A stretch of 64,000 nt of DNA from Streptococcus thermophilus (GCA_900618065.1 UYIL01000003.1:682001-746000), one strand, 5' to 3'. Positions 26,247-35,696 are shown, counted from the first letter of the stretch. The notes: generated by a model from the sequence alone, not told the origin. Numbers and translations are program-made.

Positions 26247-27734
26247 ATGTCCATTCTTGAATTGATCGCGAATGAGCTGCACCGCTTGGCGTCGCTTTCG
26301 CCGGAGCTGGCTCGCGCGTGCGGTCCGCTCATTGCGCGTGTGCAGACACCGCCGCGCATTGTCATTGTCGGCCGCATTAAGGCGGGCAAGTCTACGTTGC
26401 TCAACGCGCTTGTCGGTGCCCCGGTCGCGGAGACCCGTGCGTTGGAGGCCACCAACGTGGTCACTGTTTTCCAAAACGGCATGCCCGACCGCGCCATTGC
26501 TTACCTGCGCAGCGGCGAGCAGGTCCCTATCCCGATCCAGCGTGGGCGTGTGTCCCAGTTGCCGGTTCCCGCGGCGGAGATCGCGTTCATCGACCGCTGG
26601 TTGCCGTCGCAGGCGGTGAGCCGGTACACGCTCATCGATACCCCGGGTACAGCGACGTTGACAGCGGAAAATGAGGCCACAACGCGCGCCGCGCTTATCG
26701 ACGGCTACGAGCAAACCCGTTCCGCCTCCGTCGACGCCGATGCTGCTGTGTTCCTGTTTGACTCTGCACCTCGCCGCGACGAGGTCGAGTTCATCCAGCA
26801 GCTCGGTTTCACTCCCTTGAACACGCTGGGCGTGCTGTCCCGCGCGGACTCCTTCGGTGAGGGGGCCTTGGGCGACGAAGACCCGATTATGAAAGCTCAC
26901 GAGCACGCCGCGCGTCTGTCCCAGCAGTTGGGCGGTTTTGTGTCCCGGGTCATGCCGGTGTCTGCTCTGCTGGCGCAGACGGTGGCCACGGGGGTGGTGA
27001 GCGAATCGCTGACTCGCGAGATCGCCTCAGTGACAGCGCAGTCTCGCCTGGATCTCGTCTCCGCCCTCTATTCGCAGGGCAACAGAGGCACTGGCGGGCC
27101 CCGTAACATCGATGCCAGCTTCTCCGCGCACTCACTGCAGGGTGCCCCGGACCCGAACCGGCACGCGGCGCAGCGCATTGAGAACGTCGTCGACCTCATC
27201 GGCGAGTACGGTTTGTTCCGCGGCCACGAGGAAGCGGTCAAGGGCGGTGCCGCGTTCAACGATTGGCTCATCCGCGCCTCCGGCATCGGCGCGATCCGCG
27301 AAGCGCTGGAGCGCGACCTGTCCTGGTACGCCTACCTCCACCGCGCCGGCGAGATCCTCACCGACCTGGAAGGGCTAGTGTACCGCCACCCGGCGTTCAC
27401 CGAACCGATCCGCCACACGCTGCACACCGTGCGCAATCACCCCGTGGCCATCCCGGCGAAGCTGCTGATCACGCTGAAGTCGCTGCTGGCCGCCCATGCG
27501 TCGGAGGAGTTCATCCACGAAGCAGCGCGGCTCGCTCATGCCGGGCCACCGCCGTCGCGCCTGGGGCTGCCGCCGAACTCGAACCCGTGGACGGTGCTGG
27601 ACGGCATTCGCGAGCGCCGCTCCCAAATGCAGATGCTCTCCTTCGGGCTGCTCGACCCCTCGGAGGAGGAAGCATTGGTCGTGTTCAACCAGGCCTACGA
27701 CCAAATGGAGCGCGACACCCAGGCCCTGACCTAG
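26247..27734 (+). CDS. Dynamin-like GTPase, IniC-like
   Basis: A 495-residue partner of the preceding GTPase, with P-loop GRIKAGKST at residues 42-50, G2 region EATNVVTVF, G3 DTPG at about 131-134 and SRAD in the G4 place. The stalk region is helical, but I see no membrane paddle as clear as in the first protein. Length equals mycobacterial IniC (about 493 residues), and the two-gene order IniA then IniC is the same. Bacterial dynamins often work as unequal pairs; I infer a heteromer that remodels or repairs the cytoplasmic membrane. Confidence 0.8.
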   Translation: MSILELIANELHRLASLSPELARACGPLIARVQTPPRIVIVGRIKAGKSTLLNALVGAPVAETRALEATNVVTVFQNGMPDRAIAYLRSGEQVPIPIQRGRVSQLPVPAAEIAFIDRWLPSQAVSRYTLIDTPGTATLTAENEATTRAALIDGYEQTRSASVDADAAVFLFDSAPRRDEVEFIQQLGFTPLNTLGVLSRADSFGEGALGDEDPIMKAHEHAARLSQQLGGFVSRVMPVSALLAQTVATGVVSESLTREIASVTAQSRLDLVSALYSQGNRGTGGPRNIDASFSAHSLQGAPDPNRHAAQRIENVVDLIGEYGLFRGHEEAVKGGAAFNDWLIRASGIGAIREALERDLSWYAYLHRAGEILTDLEGLVYRHPAFTEPIRHTLHTVRNHPVAIPAKLLITLKSLLAAHASEEFIHEAARLAHAGPPPSRLGLPPNSNPWTVLDGIRERRSQMQMLSFGLLDPSEEEALVVFNQAYDQMERDTQALT

Positions 27735-27752
27735 GTCAGGCCAAGCGCAGGC

Positions 27753-30700
27753 CTAGAGATCGCGGATCAGGTCGGCGTATTCATCCTGGCCGCGGTGGCG
27801 GAAGATTGCCACGGTGCGGCGGCGAGGCGCGGACGTGTCTAGGCCGAGTGCCTCATTGATGGCCACCAGCGCCGTGTCCGAGTCATTGGCTAATGCGTGA
27901 TCCAACGCCATCGAATCCAGTAAGTGGGCCAGATCGACCTCCTGATCATCCACCTCGAAAGCGCGGGCGGGAGCAGGCACAACAGTGAACTCATCCGGCG
28001 CGAAGCGCAGCCACACCCGGTCGCCTTCGGCCGCTTCGGCCTCCATGAGGAAGCGGCGGATCGTGGAGGTAGTGGATTGCTTCAACGCGTTCACACGCAC
28101 GAACTGCTCGCCTAGGCGGCTGGGTACAGCGACCTTATCGCCCACGGGCACCCGGTAAATGCCGGCGACTCCGCGGGGCACACTGAAACCGGATCCGCGC
28201 AGGTGGTCCTGGTTGACGGTGAGCAGCATGTGCCATGCATCGTCGCGCCAGTACAGGTCGCGGTAGTCCTGCGGGTCCGCTTCGGTCGGCTCGCCTGGGC
28301 TGCCAGCGGAGTCGCCGGCGGTGTCGGTGTCTGGGAGGGTGACATGACCGTCGTCAAGCACGAAATCCGCTCCACCGACGTAGGCCCGCACGGAGTTCTC
28401 GCTGACGCTGAGAGACGGGGCTTCCTCCAGCAGATCCTTCAACGCGACAGACCCGGTGGGGGAGGCCTGGATCCGGGAGGTGATCCAGTCCGTAATGGTG
28501 AAGAATTCCTCCATGCCCCATTCGCGCAGACCATAGAGATTCGACGCAACGCGGATGATGCGCTCGTCCACACTGATGGCGTTGCTGACGGAACGCTCGT
28601 TGATGTTCATTCCCGTCGCCTGGACGATTTCGCTCAGGGTCATCGGTTCGCCCTTGATCGACAACACGCCCGCGGCGCGGTCTTGGTGGCTGCGCGCGAT
28701 GAGCACATGTTCGCCGTCGGGAAGCACGAGCAATCCTGTGCGCTGCGACATCCACTCCGCCAGCAGATGGCTGTCTGCGCCTAGATCTGCCGCTGCAGCG
28801 CCGATAAGCACCGCGTTGTACTCGTTTGAGTGCTCCGCCAGCGCCGCGTCGACGGCCTCCGCGAAGCCGGGCGCGGTGATCCATGTCTCGTCGGTTTTCC
28901 ACAACCCCCACATGCGGAAGTAGCGCTCGTAGGTGCCCTCGAACGGCTCCGCCGTCATCGCCAGGGCAGGGATGTCTTCATTCACCTCGGCGAATGTGGA
29001 CAGCGGCAGGAACTTTTCCGCGAGCTCCTGCGCAACATCTGTGGACAGGGCGTTGGGCACATCGAAATTCCGTCTGATCTCTCTCTCGAGCTGCCGGATG
29101 CGCTCCCGGGAGACGTTGAAGTGCGTGCCCAGCTCTTCCAGCGTCGCGCCGCCCATGTAGCGCATGGACACAATGGTCAGCTTGCGGGTGTCGTCCGAGC
29201 ATGTGGCCACAAGCTCGTCGACGCACCGTGCGAACAGTCCAGCGAGCACATCTTCAGCCATTCGCTTATCGACGCCCGGCACTAGCCCCTTCACCCCATC
29301 CGGCAACTCCGTCTCCGTCAGGGTCAGCCAGCCGGCGAGGACGTCGAGCTCTTTCTCGGTTTCGGAGTCTGCAGTGGAGTATGGGTCCGCAAACGCCAAC
29401 GGGTCGTCGGCGTAGGCGTCGTCGGCGTAATCGGAGTCGCGGAACACGTCCCCATTCTGCCCGTCCTGTTTCTCCGCGTCAGCTTCCTGCGGCAGGTCAG
29501 CGTCTATCGCAGCCAGCACAACCGCTTCCACCAGGCGTTCCAGACGTTTTGCGCCGACACCTGGCAGGTCACGCAGGTCCTCCACCGTGGCAGAAAGCAT
29601 CGGCTGGTGGCGCTCCGCCCACAGGGAGCCCACCCGCGCGGCAGAGGAGCCGGCAAGGTCGATCGTCGTCTCCGCTGACAACACCGTTGAAAGCTCCATG
29701 AGTTGCTCGGTGGGGAAGTGCTGGATCCACAGGGCAGCGATCTCCTGATTCTGCAGCTCGGACTCGTGCGCTCCAGGCATGACGGAGGGCACCCACGTGA
29801 ACCGGGAGCTCGCACCGGACGCGTCTTCCGGAAGCTCCGGTTGGTCGTCAGCGCCGTTGAGATCCATACCTGCAAGCAGCTGGGCAAAGTGCGTCTCGCT
29901 GACGATGGGGATGTTCAACTCGCGGGCACGGCGGGCCTTGTCGCTCGTGGAGTCCGGGTTAGCCGAGACGACAACAACAGTGTTCTCTGCCACCTCGCCG
30001 ATGTCCAGGCCACGGGTGCGGGCCCGGGCTTCCCACGTCTCGCGCGGCAGGTCCATTGCGCCGGTGAAGGCAATGCGGTCGCCGGAGCTGAGTTCAATCC
30101 GACTCTCACCGTCACCAGTTTGGGGTTCGGTGAGCAACTCCTCGACCAAAACTGGGTCGACGGAGAGCTGTTCAGCCAGTGTGCTCAGCTCAGTTTTCTC
30201 CCGGTCGGTGATCACCCCGTCGAGCCAGGCCTCAACGGCGATCTGCCGGATGAAATCCTCATGGATCTCTGCGACGTCCTCATCCGTCAGCCCCGTGTCA
30301 TGGGCGAAACGCGTCAGCCCGTAAAACTGCGCCGGGGTGAGGTCCCGGTCGGCGAGAGAGACCAGCAGCAGCTCCCGGTACTGGTCCGGACTCCCGTTGC
30401 CGCCCGTGGGCAGTGTTTGGGCCAGACGTGCGAGCCACTCGTCAGCCGCGGCAGAGTCGCCGGACTCGGCGGTTGCTGCGACCCCGGTGGAGACGGTGGT
30501 GATTGTGGATCCGCCGGTTCGTGCGGTCTCGTCGCTCTCTGGGTTCTTGTCGCTATCGGCAGAATCGGCAGGCTTGGCGGGAGCGGTGGATGTGCTAACC
30601 CTGGCAGCAGATTCCACACCGAGTTCCTGCCGGGTGACCAGGTTTGCGGGGGTGGGGGCCGCGGCGCCGTCGAAAAGCAGCGGAACGCCCATGAGTGTGC

Positions 30701-31193
30701 CGGAGAGAGTGCGCAGGAGTTCCGCGGTCGCGATGGCATCGGGAAGCGCGGCGTGCTGGATCGTGTTGGTCAGACCCGCTGCCTCCAGGGCATCGGCGAG
30801 CCTGCTGTAACCCAGCTGCGCCGTGGCCAATTCCTTCGTGTCCACCCAGTGCGCATCGCCGACATTCGTGGCTATGCCCACGCGGCGAAATTCCTTGGAC
30901 AGGAACCGCTTCTCAAACGACGCGTTGTGCGCCACTCCGATCCTGCCTCTAAGAACCTTTGCGAGATGCGGCGCGACCTCCTCCCAGGTCGGCGCGTTCT
31001 TCAAATGCGTCGCGGTGAGTTTGTGCACGTGGCTGGTGGCAACGTTCCGGTTCGGCTGCACCAGCGTCTCCCACGTACCCTGCTGCCGCAGCTGCTGATC
31101 CAGCAGCACAACACCGACCTCAATAATGCGGTCAGAACCACCAAAACCGGTGGTCTCAAGGTCGATCACGGCGAAACCAGGGTGCGGACTCAT
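27753..31193 (-). CDS. Large DEDDh-exonuclease protein with BRCT, HhH and sigma-region-4-like parts
   Basis: A 1146-residue protein. Residues 7-165 are a DnaQ-type 3'-5' exonuclease: Exo I IDLETTG (Asp11, Glu13), Exo II HNASFEKRFL with Glu94 where Asp is usual, Exo III HAALPDA (His147, Asp152). Then a Thr/Ser-rich linker; a TerB-like helical region (about 240-355); a BRCT domain (about 370-445, IAFTGAMDLPRETWEARAR); a helix-hairpin-helix (DLPGVGAKRLERLVEAV, about 548-565); a sigma-70 region-4-like HTH (MGGATLEELGTHFNVSRERIRQLEREI, about 700-730); and a long C-terminus. Exonuclease-BRCT proteins exist, but I do not know this full combination. A role in DNA repair or genome defence is likely. 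Confidence 0.75.
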   Translation of the reverse strand: MSPHPGFAVIDLETTGFGGSDRIIEVGVVLLDQQLRQQGTWETLVQPNRNVATSHVHKLTATHLKNAPTWEEVAPHLAKVLRGRIGVAHNASFEKRFLSKEFRRVGIATNVGDAHWVDTKELATAQLGYSRLADALEAAGLTNTIQHAALPDAIATAELLRTLSGTLMGVPLLFDGAAAPTPANLVTRQELGVESAARVSTSTAPAKPADSADSDKNPESDETARTGGSTITTVSTGVAATAESGDSAAADEWLARLAQTLPTGGNGSPDQYRELLLVSLADRDLTPAQFYGLTRFAHDTGLTDEDVAEIHEDFIRQIAVEAWLDGVITDREKTELSTLAEQLSVDPVLVEELLTEPQTGDGESRIELSSGDRIAFTGAMDLPRETWEARARTRGLDIGEVAENTVVVVSANPDSTSDKARRARELNIPIVSETHFAQLLAGMDLNGADDQPELPEDASGASSRFTWVPSVMPGAHESELQNQEIAALWIQHFPTEQLMELSTVLSAETTIDLAGSSAARVGSLWAERHQPMLSATVEDLRDLPGVGAKRLERLVEAVVLAAIDADLPQEADAEKQDGQNGDVFRDSDYADDAYADDPLAFADPYSTADSETEKELDVLAGWLTLTETELPDGVKGLVPGVDKRMAEDVLAGLFARCVDELVATCSDDTRKLTIVSMRYMGGATLEELGTHFNVSRERIRQLEREIRRNFDVPNALSTDVAQELAEKFLPLSTFAEVNEDIPALAMTAEPFEGTYERYFRMWGLWKTDETWITAPGFAEAVDAALAEHSNEYNAVLIGAAAADLGADSHLLAEWMSQRTGLLVLPDGEHVLIARSHQDRAAGVLSIKGEPMTLSEIVQATGMNINERSVSNAISVDERIIRVASNLYGLREWGMEEFFTITDWITSRIQASPTGSVALKDLLEEAPSLSVSENSVRAYVGGADFVLDDGHVTLPDTDTAGDSAGSPGEPTEADPQDYRDLYWRDDAWHMLLTVNQDHLRGSGFSVPRGVAGIYRVPVGDKVAVPSRLGEQFVRVNALKQSTTSTIRRFLMEAEAAEGDRVWLRFAPDEFTVVPAPARAFEVDDQEVDLAHLLDSMALDHALANDSDTALVAINEALGLDTSAPRRRTVAIFRHRGQDEYADLIRDL

Positions 31194-31376
31194 TGCGGCA
31201 AATCCTCTAGTGAGAAGGGGCTAAACCCCATACACGGTAGTCCACCGCCCAGACGTGTGTGGAACGAAGGATCCCGCGGGCAAGGCTACTGCGGATATTC
31301 ACCGGTGGTGTTCAGGAAGTACCCCCCATTTTCACCGGCGGCGTCCAGTGCCGGGCCCATCTGGCTCTGTTTCCCG

Positions 31377-31778
31377 TCAGCGTCGGTTGCGCCATTTTCT
31401 TCTGGTGAGCCAGAGATGGATCAAGGCGAGCACCGCGCCACCTGTAAGGGGCACTGAAATGCGCAACGTTATGAGCAGCACGATTCCCCACACGCTGGTG
31501 TTTGCCGCCTCTACTGAGCCGAAGATAACCCACAGTGCCAGGATGGCCGCGACCGACACCACCAGTGACACAATGAGCAACACCGTGAAGGCTTTGGTCC
31601 ACTGCTTACTCAGTGCGGTCAGCACGTGCTGCGGCGAGCCCGCCGCCGGTTGCGTCGAACTGGCGGGTTGGCGCGACCCGCCGCGCGGCAGCCACGTGCT
31701 CGGCGGCGGATCGTTCGGCCCGGGCTCAGGCTCGAACTGATTCCAGTAGCTCTCCGGCGATTCGTTGCGCTGAGCCAT
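31377..31778 (-). CDS. Small two-helix membrane protein
   Basis: A 133-residue protein with a Pro/Ser/Gln-rich cytosolic N-terminus (1-58), two transmembrane helices (FTVLLIVSLVVSVAAILALWVIF and WGIVLLITLRISVPLTGGAVLALIHLWL) and a basic tail RRKWRNRR. I do not recognise the family. It stands alone between the large exonuclease and the phosphodiesterase operon, with a perfect 15-bp inverted repeat upstream of its start. Confidence 0.6.
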   Translation of the reverse strand: MAQRNESPESYWNQFEPEPGPNDPPPSTWLPRGGSRQPASSTQPAAGSPQHVLTALSKQWTKAFTVLLIVSLVVSVAAILALWVIFGSVEAANTSVWGIVLLITLRISVPLTGGAVLALIHLWLTRRKWRNRR

Positions 31779-31825
31779 GTCACTGCCACCTTCCTGTGGG
31801 CACCGGTGCTCATGTCACCGTATGC

Positions 31826-31863
31826 ATAACGCGAGGTCACTATGGTGTGTGACCTCGCGTTAT
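31826..31863. repeat. Perfect 15-bp inverted repeat
   Basis: ATAACGCGAGGTCAC (31826-31840) and its exact reverse complement (31849-31863) flank an 8-nt loop. It lies 22 bases past the stop of the last gene of the ABC operon and 48 bases before the small membrane gene, both on the minus strand. A terminator for the operon is the simplest reading, though no T-run follows; an operator for the next gene is possible. Confidence 0.6.
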
Positions 31864-31884
31864 AGTCTGAATTCGGTAAGAATT

Positions 31885-32745
31885 TTAGCCGTATCGAGCC
31901 TCAAGAATCAAGGGCGTGAGCTGGGTAGGCTCGAGCTCCTTAGTCCAGTGCGGCAGGTTCCCGCTCGGGGCCCACGCAATGGCCCAAGAGGCGCGTTCTT
32001 CAGGCGAGTCGCCACCGTGACCGCCGGCGTCCAGGTGACCGTGGTCGGTGGTGATCACGACCAGCCAGTCTTCACCGAAAGAGTCGTAGCGGAACTGAAC
32101 GTCCTCGACCATCGTTTGAACGTGAGCGTCCACGCGGCGGATTGCGTCGGCGTATTCGTCCGACACCGCGCCGTAGACGTGGCCGGCATCGTCGACATCG
32201 CAGCAGTATACGAACCCCATGTCGAAGGCCGGCCCGCGCAGTGCTGCGTGGGCGTAGGCGACGCATTCAGCGTCGGTAGCAATGTAGCCATGGGTTTCGC
32301 CGTCGCGCGCGACAATGCGGTGCAGGCCCGCCTTCTGCTGGTCTTCCCGCGGGTGGAGAATCGGTCCCAACCCCGCCGGATCGATCAACACCGGCCAGCC
32401 AGCCGCCGCGAAGGTGCGGGTGGTGGTGTCGCGGTGGAACGCCAAGGAGAGGACATCGGGGTACGTCCAGTGGCGGCTGCCCACCATGGTGTTGTCCACG
32501 ATCCCGTGCTCGGCGTGCGATGCTCCCGTCAGCAAGGACGCCCACCCTGGTCCGGAGATGGTGGGTACCTCCATCGTGATGGTGGAAAAGCGGCCTTCCT
32601 CCGCCAGGCGGGGCAGAGCATTGCCGACGCCGTCGCGTTGAACAAGGTCCCACCGGGTTCCGTCGAGACCGATGATCAAGACCGGCCGGTGCGCATCCGG
32701 GCCGATATCAGGTGTGCCCTGCGGCTCATTGCTGGGAATCAGCAT
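31885..32745 (-). CDS. Cytoplasmic alkaline-phosphatase-superfamily phosphodiesterase
   Basis: A 286-residue enzyme of the nucleotide pyrophosphatase/phosphodiesterase group: metal-binding LIIGLDGTRWD at the start, nucleophile region PTISGPGWASLLTGASHAEHGIVDNTMVG, DVDDAGHVYG and TTDHGHLDAGGHGG for the second metal. No signal peptide, so it works on something inside the cell. It is the last gene of a five-gene operon with an ABC importer, 16 bases after the ATPase gene. Cleavage of an imported phosphodiester or phosphonate is the natural inference (phosphonoacetate hydrolase is in the same superfamily). The start at 32745 avoids overlap with the ATPase gene and has AAGGAA upstream. Confidence 0.78.
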   Translation of the reverse strand: MLIPSNEPQGTPDIGPDAHRPVLIIGLDGTRWDLVQRDGVGNALPRLAEEGRFSTITMEVPTISGPGWASLLTGASHAEHGIVDNTMVGSRHWTYPDVLSLAFHRDTTTRTFAAAGWPVLIDPAGLGPILHPREDQQKAGLHRIVARDGETHGYIATDAECVAYAHAALRGPAFDMGFVYCCDVDDAGHVYGAVSDEYADAIRRVDAHVQTMVEDVQFRYDSFGEDWLVVITTDHGHLDAGGHGGDSPEERASWAIAWAPSGNLPHWTKELEPTQLTPLILEARYG

Positions 32746-32761
32746 GGGGTGAACCTGTTCC

Positions 32762-33901
32762 TTACTCGTGCGGCTGGCCGGCCTGGAGGGTGGGGTAGGT
32801 GCCCAGCGGACGCTTCGCGTAGAGTTCCTGGGCGACTGCGCGCTCCTCCTCGGTCGGGGTGTCAATGACAGCCTCAGAACGAACCAGATCCAGCTTCACG
32901 CGCTGACCCGGGGCGATCTGGTCGGCCTTCGTGGTGGAGACATCCACACGCACCTGGCCCGGGTAATCGTCGTGGTCGAGCATGACGGCGGAGAAGATGC
33001 CGCGGAGCTGAATGTCGTGGACAGTGAAGCGGCCTTCTTCGTCATTACGCAGCTCGAACTCCTCCGGGCGGAGAAGCGCGATCATGATGTCGCCGTCGGA
33101 GACGGGCATGTCCTTATTCACAATGTCCATCTCCACATCCATCACGTTGAGCCGGCCGTTACCCACCACGCCCGGGATACGGTTGGTGATGCCCACGAAG
33201 GAGGAAATGAACGGGGTTTCCGGGTGGCGGTAGATCTCAGCCGGGGTGCCAATCTGGGCGATGACACCCTCATTCATGACACCAATGCGGTCCGCCATGA
33301 CCAGAGCTTCTTCCTGGTCGTGGGTCACCATCAGGGTCGCAATGCCCTCCTGCAGCTGAATGCGGCGAATCTCGTCGCGCAGCTGCACACGGACCTTGGC
33401 GTCCAGGGCGGACAGTGGTTCGTCGAGAAGCAGCACCTCCGGCTCCACCGCCAAAGCGCGCGCAAGCGCAACACGCTGTTGCTGACCACCCGACATCTGG
33501 GCCGGGTACTTCGCGGCGTGCTCGTTCAAACCAACGAGCTCGACAAGCTCCTCAGCGCGCTTGCGGCGGGCACCGGCGTCGACACCGCGGATCTTCAGGC
33601 CGTAGGCGACATTCTCCACCGCATCCATGTGCGGGAACAGGGAGTACGCCTGGAACACGATGCCCAGGTTGCGCTTGCGGGTCGGCAGATCCGACACTTC
33701 GCGGCCGTTGATGATGACGTCGCCGGAATCTGCTTGCTCGAGACCAGCGAGGATCTTCAGCGAGGTGGACTTACCGCAACCGGAGGGGCCGAGGAGAGCG
33801 ACCATTTCGCCCTCGCCGATGGACAGGTTGAAGTTACGCAGAACGGTTTTTTCACCGTAGGACTTGACGAGATCCTTGAGGATGACAAAGGGCTCAGCCA
33901 T
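32762..33901 (-). CDS. ABC importer ATPase (PotA/PhnT/FbpC group)
   Basis: A 379-residue ATPase with Walker A LGPSGCGKST near residue 37, signature MSGGQQQRVALARAL, Walker B VLLLDEPLSALD and VTHDQEEAL, followed by a TOBE-type C-terminal domain (about 245-360). These mark the importers for polyamines, Fe3+ and 2-aminoethylphosphonate. Two separate permease genes upstream argue for the polyamine/phosphonate layout and against the fused FbpB type of iron importers. Its ATG is 2 bases after the stop of the second permease. Confidence 0.85.
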   Translation of the reverse strand: MAEPFVILKDLVKSYGEKTVLRNFNLSIGEGEMVALLGPSGCGKSTSLKILAGLEQADSGDVIINGREVSDLPTRKRNLGIVFQAYSLFPHMDAVENVAYGLKIRGVDAGARRKRAEELVELVGLNEHAAKYPAQMSGGQQQRVALARALAVEPEVLLLDEPLSALDAKVRVQLRDEIRRIQLQEGIATLMVTHDQEEALVMADRIGVMNEGVIAQIGTPAEIYRHPETPFISSFVGITNRIPGVVGNGRLNVMDVEMDIVNKDMPVSDGDIMIALLRPEEFELRNDEEGRFTVHDIQLRGIFSAVMLDHDDYPGQVRVDVSTTKADQIAPGQRVKLDLVRSEAVIDTPTEEERAVAQELYAKRPLGTYPTLQAGQPHE

Positions 33902-33903
33902 GG

Positions 33904-34758
33904 CTACGAGGCCTTTCTATTCTTTTTGAGCGAGATGGTGGATGCCGCCGAGATCAAGCTGAGCAGAATCCAGGTGAAGATCATGACGAAGAAGGACAGG
34001 GCGGCGATACCGCGCGGGTTCGTCGACGAGACTTCGACCATGAACACAGGGAAGGTGTACTGCAGGAGCAAAGAGGCGATCGCGAACTCGCTGACCACCA
34101 TCGCAATGCACAGCAGCGACGCGGACAGCATGGCGACGCGCAGGTTGGGGATGACCACGCCGCTCAAGGTCTGCCAGGTGGTCGCACCCAGCGACGACGA
34201 CGCGGCGAACATCGTCCGCAGGTCCAATGCCTTCACACCGGCGTCAATGGCGCGGTAGCACAGCGGCAGCGCGTTAATGACGTAGAGCGGAACCAGGATC
34301 CACATCGAGGTGAGCAAGCCCGGCGCGAACGGGCGGAAGAACACCGACACACCGTTGACCAGAGCCACGGCCGGAACGACGAGCGGGAGCACCGACAGGA
34401 ACTCCGCCGCCTTTGCCATCTGCGGCGCCTTGAGGTTCAAGAAGATGATGGTGGGCACCAGGAGAATCAGCATGACCAGGGTGGTCACCACCGTCAATAA
34501 CAGCGTGTTGATCAGGGATTCGCCTGCGCGCGAGTGGTTGAAAGTCTCCATCAGGGTGTCTGTGGTGAAACCGACGCCCGGGCGGGTGAAACCGAAGATG
34601 GCGGCCGCGAACCAGGGCAGCGCGAAGTAGATCGCGGCAACGATGAGGATCGCAGTCGAGGCTGCCGACGTCTTGTGCTGGTTGCGGCGGCGAACTTTCT
34701 TGTCGGACGCGGGGTCGATGGCTTCCTCGGCCGGAGCTGCCGTTACTGGTTGAGCCAT
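33904..34758 (-). CDS. ABC importer permease, second subunit
   Basis: A 284-residue membrane protein with six predicted transmembrane helices and the EAA-type loop near residue 200 (ASSSLGATTWQTLSGVVIPNL), which contacts the ATPase. The N-terminal 30 residues are charged and cytosolic. Starts inside the first permease gene (16-base overlap in a different frame), so translation is coupled. Pairs with the upstream permease as in PotBC and PhnUV systems. Confidence 0.83.
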   Translation of the reverse strand: MAQPVTAAPAEEAIDPASDKKVRRRNQHKTSAASTAILIVAAIYFALPWFAAAIFGFTRPGVGFTTDTLMETFNHSRAGESLINTLLLTVVTTLVMLILLVPTIIFLNLKAPQMAKAAEFLSVLPLVVPAVALVNGVSVFFRPFAPGLLTSMWILVPLYVINALPLCYRAIDAGVKALDLRTMFAASSSLGATTWQTLSGVVIPNLRVAMLSASLLCIAMVVSEFAIASLLLQYTFPVFMVEVSSTNPRGIAALSFFVMIFTWILLSLISAASTISLKKNRKAS

Positions 34759-35696
34759 TTTTCACTCCTTCTGGTGAAGTAGATGCGCAGAGCCATCGCC
34801 GCGATGATGATGAGCATCATCCAGGTGACCAACGCAGCTGCAAGGCCCGGGTTGAGCAGCACGTTGCCGCTGATGAAGAAACCGATGAGGATGGGCACCA
34901 AGTTGAGCGAGCCGCCGGCCAGGGCGAACGCGGTGGCGTAGGCAGCGAATGCGTTAGCGAACAGCAGCAGCAGGGAACCCAGGATGGCGGGCCACAGAAC
35001 GGGGATGACCACATCCTTGATGTATTGGCTGCGGGTGGCGCCGAGAGACGATGCAGCGTCGTACCACTCTTTGCGGATGCCCTGCATGGCCGGCAGCATC
35101 AGCGTGGCCATCAGCGGAATTTGGAAGTACAGGTACACCAGCGACACACCCCAGAAGCCGGTCAGGGAGAAGACTTCGCGGAAGCCGGGCCAGCCGTTGG
35201 CGATGGCAACGGTGAGCAAGCCTTCGGTGCCCAGAAGCGCGATGAACGCATACGCCAGCCCCACACCACCGGACTGAGCGGCGAGAGCGGAGAAGCTGTT
35301 GATCAGACCGGAGAGCTTGCCCGGGCGCCTGTCGTGGGTCAGTGCCCACGCAAGCAGCACACCGAAGACGCCACCGACGACAGCGGTGAACAGGGACAGG
35401 TTGAAGGTGAGGACGAACGCACTGCGGTAGGTCGAACCCATCGCCTCGCCCATTGTCGCGAGGGTGAAGTTGCCTTGGGGATCCTGGAACGACTTCAGGG
35501 TGTTCGCCAGGATCGGCATGATGAGGAAGACAGCCAGAAAAAGGAAGTACGGGAGGGCACCGAGGGAAGCAGGGTTGAAACTGAACTTCCCTTTGGGTGT
35601 GCGCTCCCGCTTTTCCTTCTTCTTGCCGTTCTCGTCATGCCCCGGAGTGGCTTGCGGTTCCACCGCGTCCTGGGAAGAAGAGACGGCGCTAGACAT
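34743..35696 (-). CDS. ABC importer permease, first subunit
   Basis: A 317-residue membrane protein with six helices after a charged 45-residue N-terminal tail (EKRERTPKGK). The ATPase-contacting loop DAASSLGATRSQYIKDVVIPVLWP lies near residue 220. The ATG overlaps the stop of the binding-protein gene (TAATG). Same operon as the other importer subunits; substrate not visible from the permease itself. Confidence 0.83.
   Translation of the reverse strand: MSSAVSSSQDAVEPQATPGHDENGKKKEKRERTPKGKFSFNPASLGALPYFLFLAVFLIMPILANTLKSFQDPQGNFTLATMGEAMGSTYRSAFVLTFNLSLFTAVVGGVFGVLLAWALTHDRRPGKLSGLINSFSALAAQSGGVGLAYAFIALLGTEGLLTVAIANGWPGFREVFSLTGFWGVSLVYLYFQIPLMATLMLPAMQGIRKEWYDAASSLGATRSQYIKDVVIPVLWPAILGSLLLLFANAFAAYATAFALAGGSLNLVPILIGFFISGNVLLNPGLAAALVTWMMLIIIAAMALRIYFTRRSEKWLNQ

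Noticed and set aside
27725..27740. CCTGACCTAGGTCAGG palindrome as an operator
   Set aside because: It lies over the stop codon of the IniC-like gene in an 18-bp convergent gap and can be explained by chance plus coding; no promoter is near.
32768..34258. A 496-codon plus-strand frame opposite the importer ATPase and permease
   Set aside because: It spans two convincing minus-strand genes and shows no domain.
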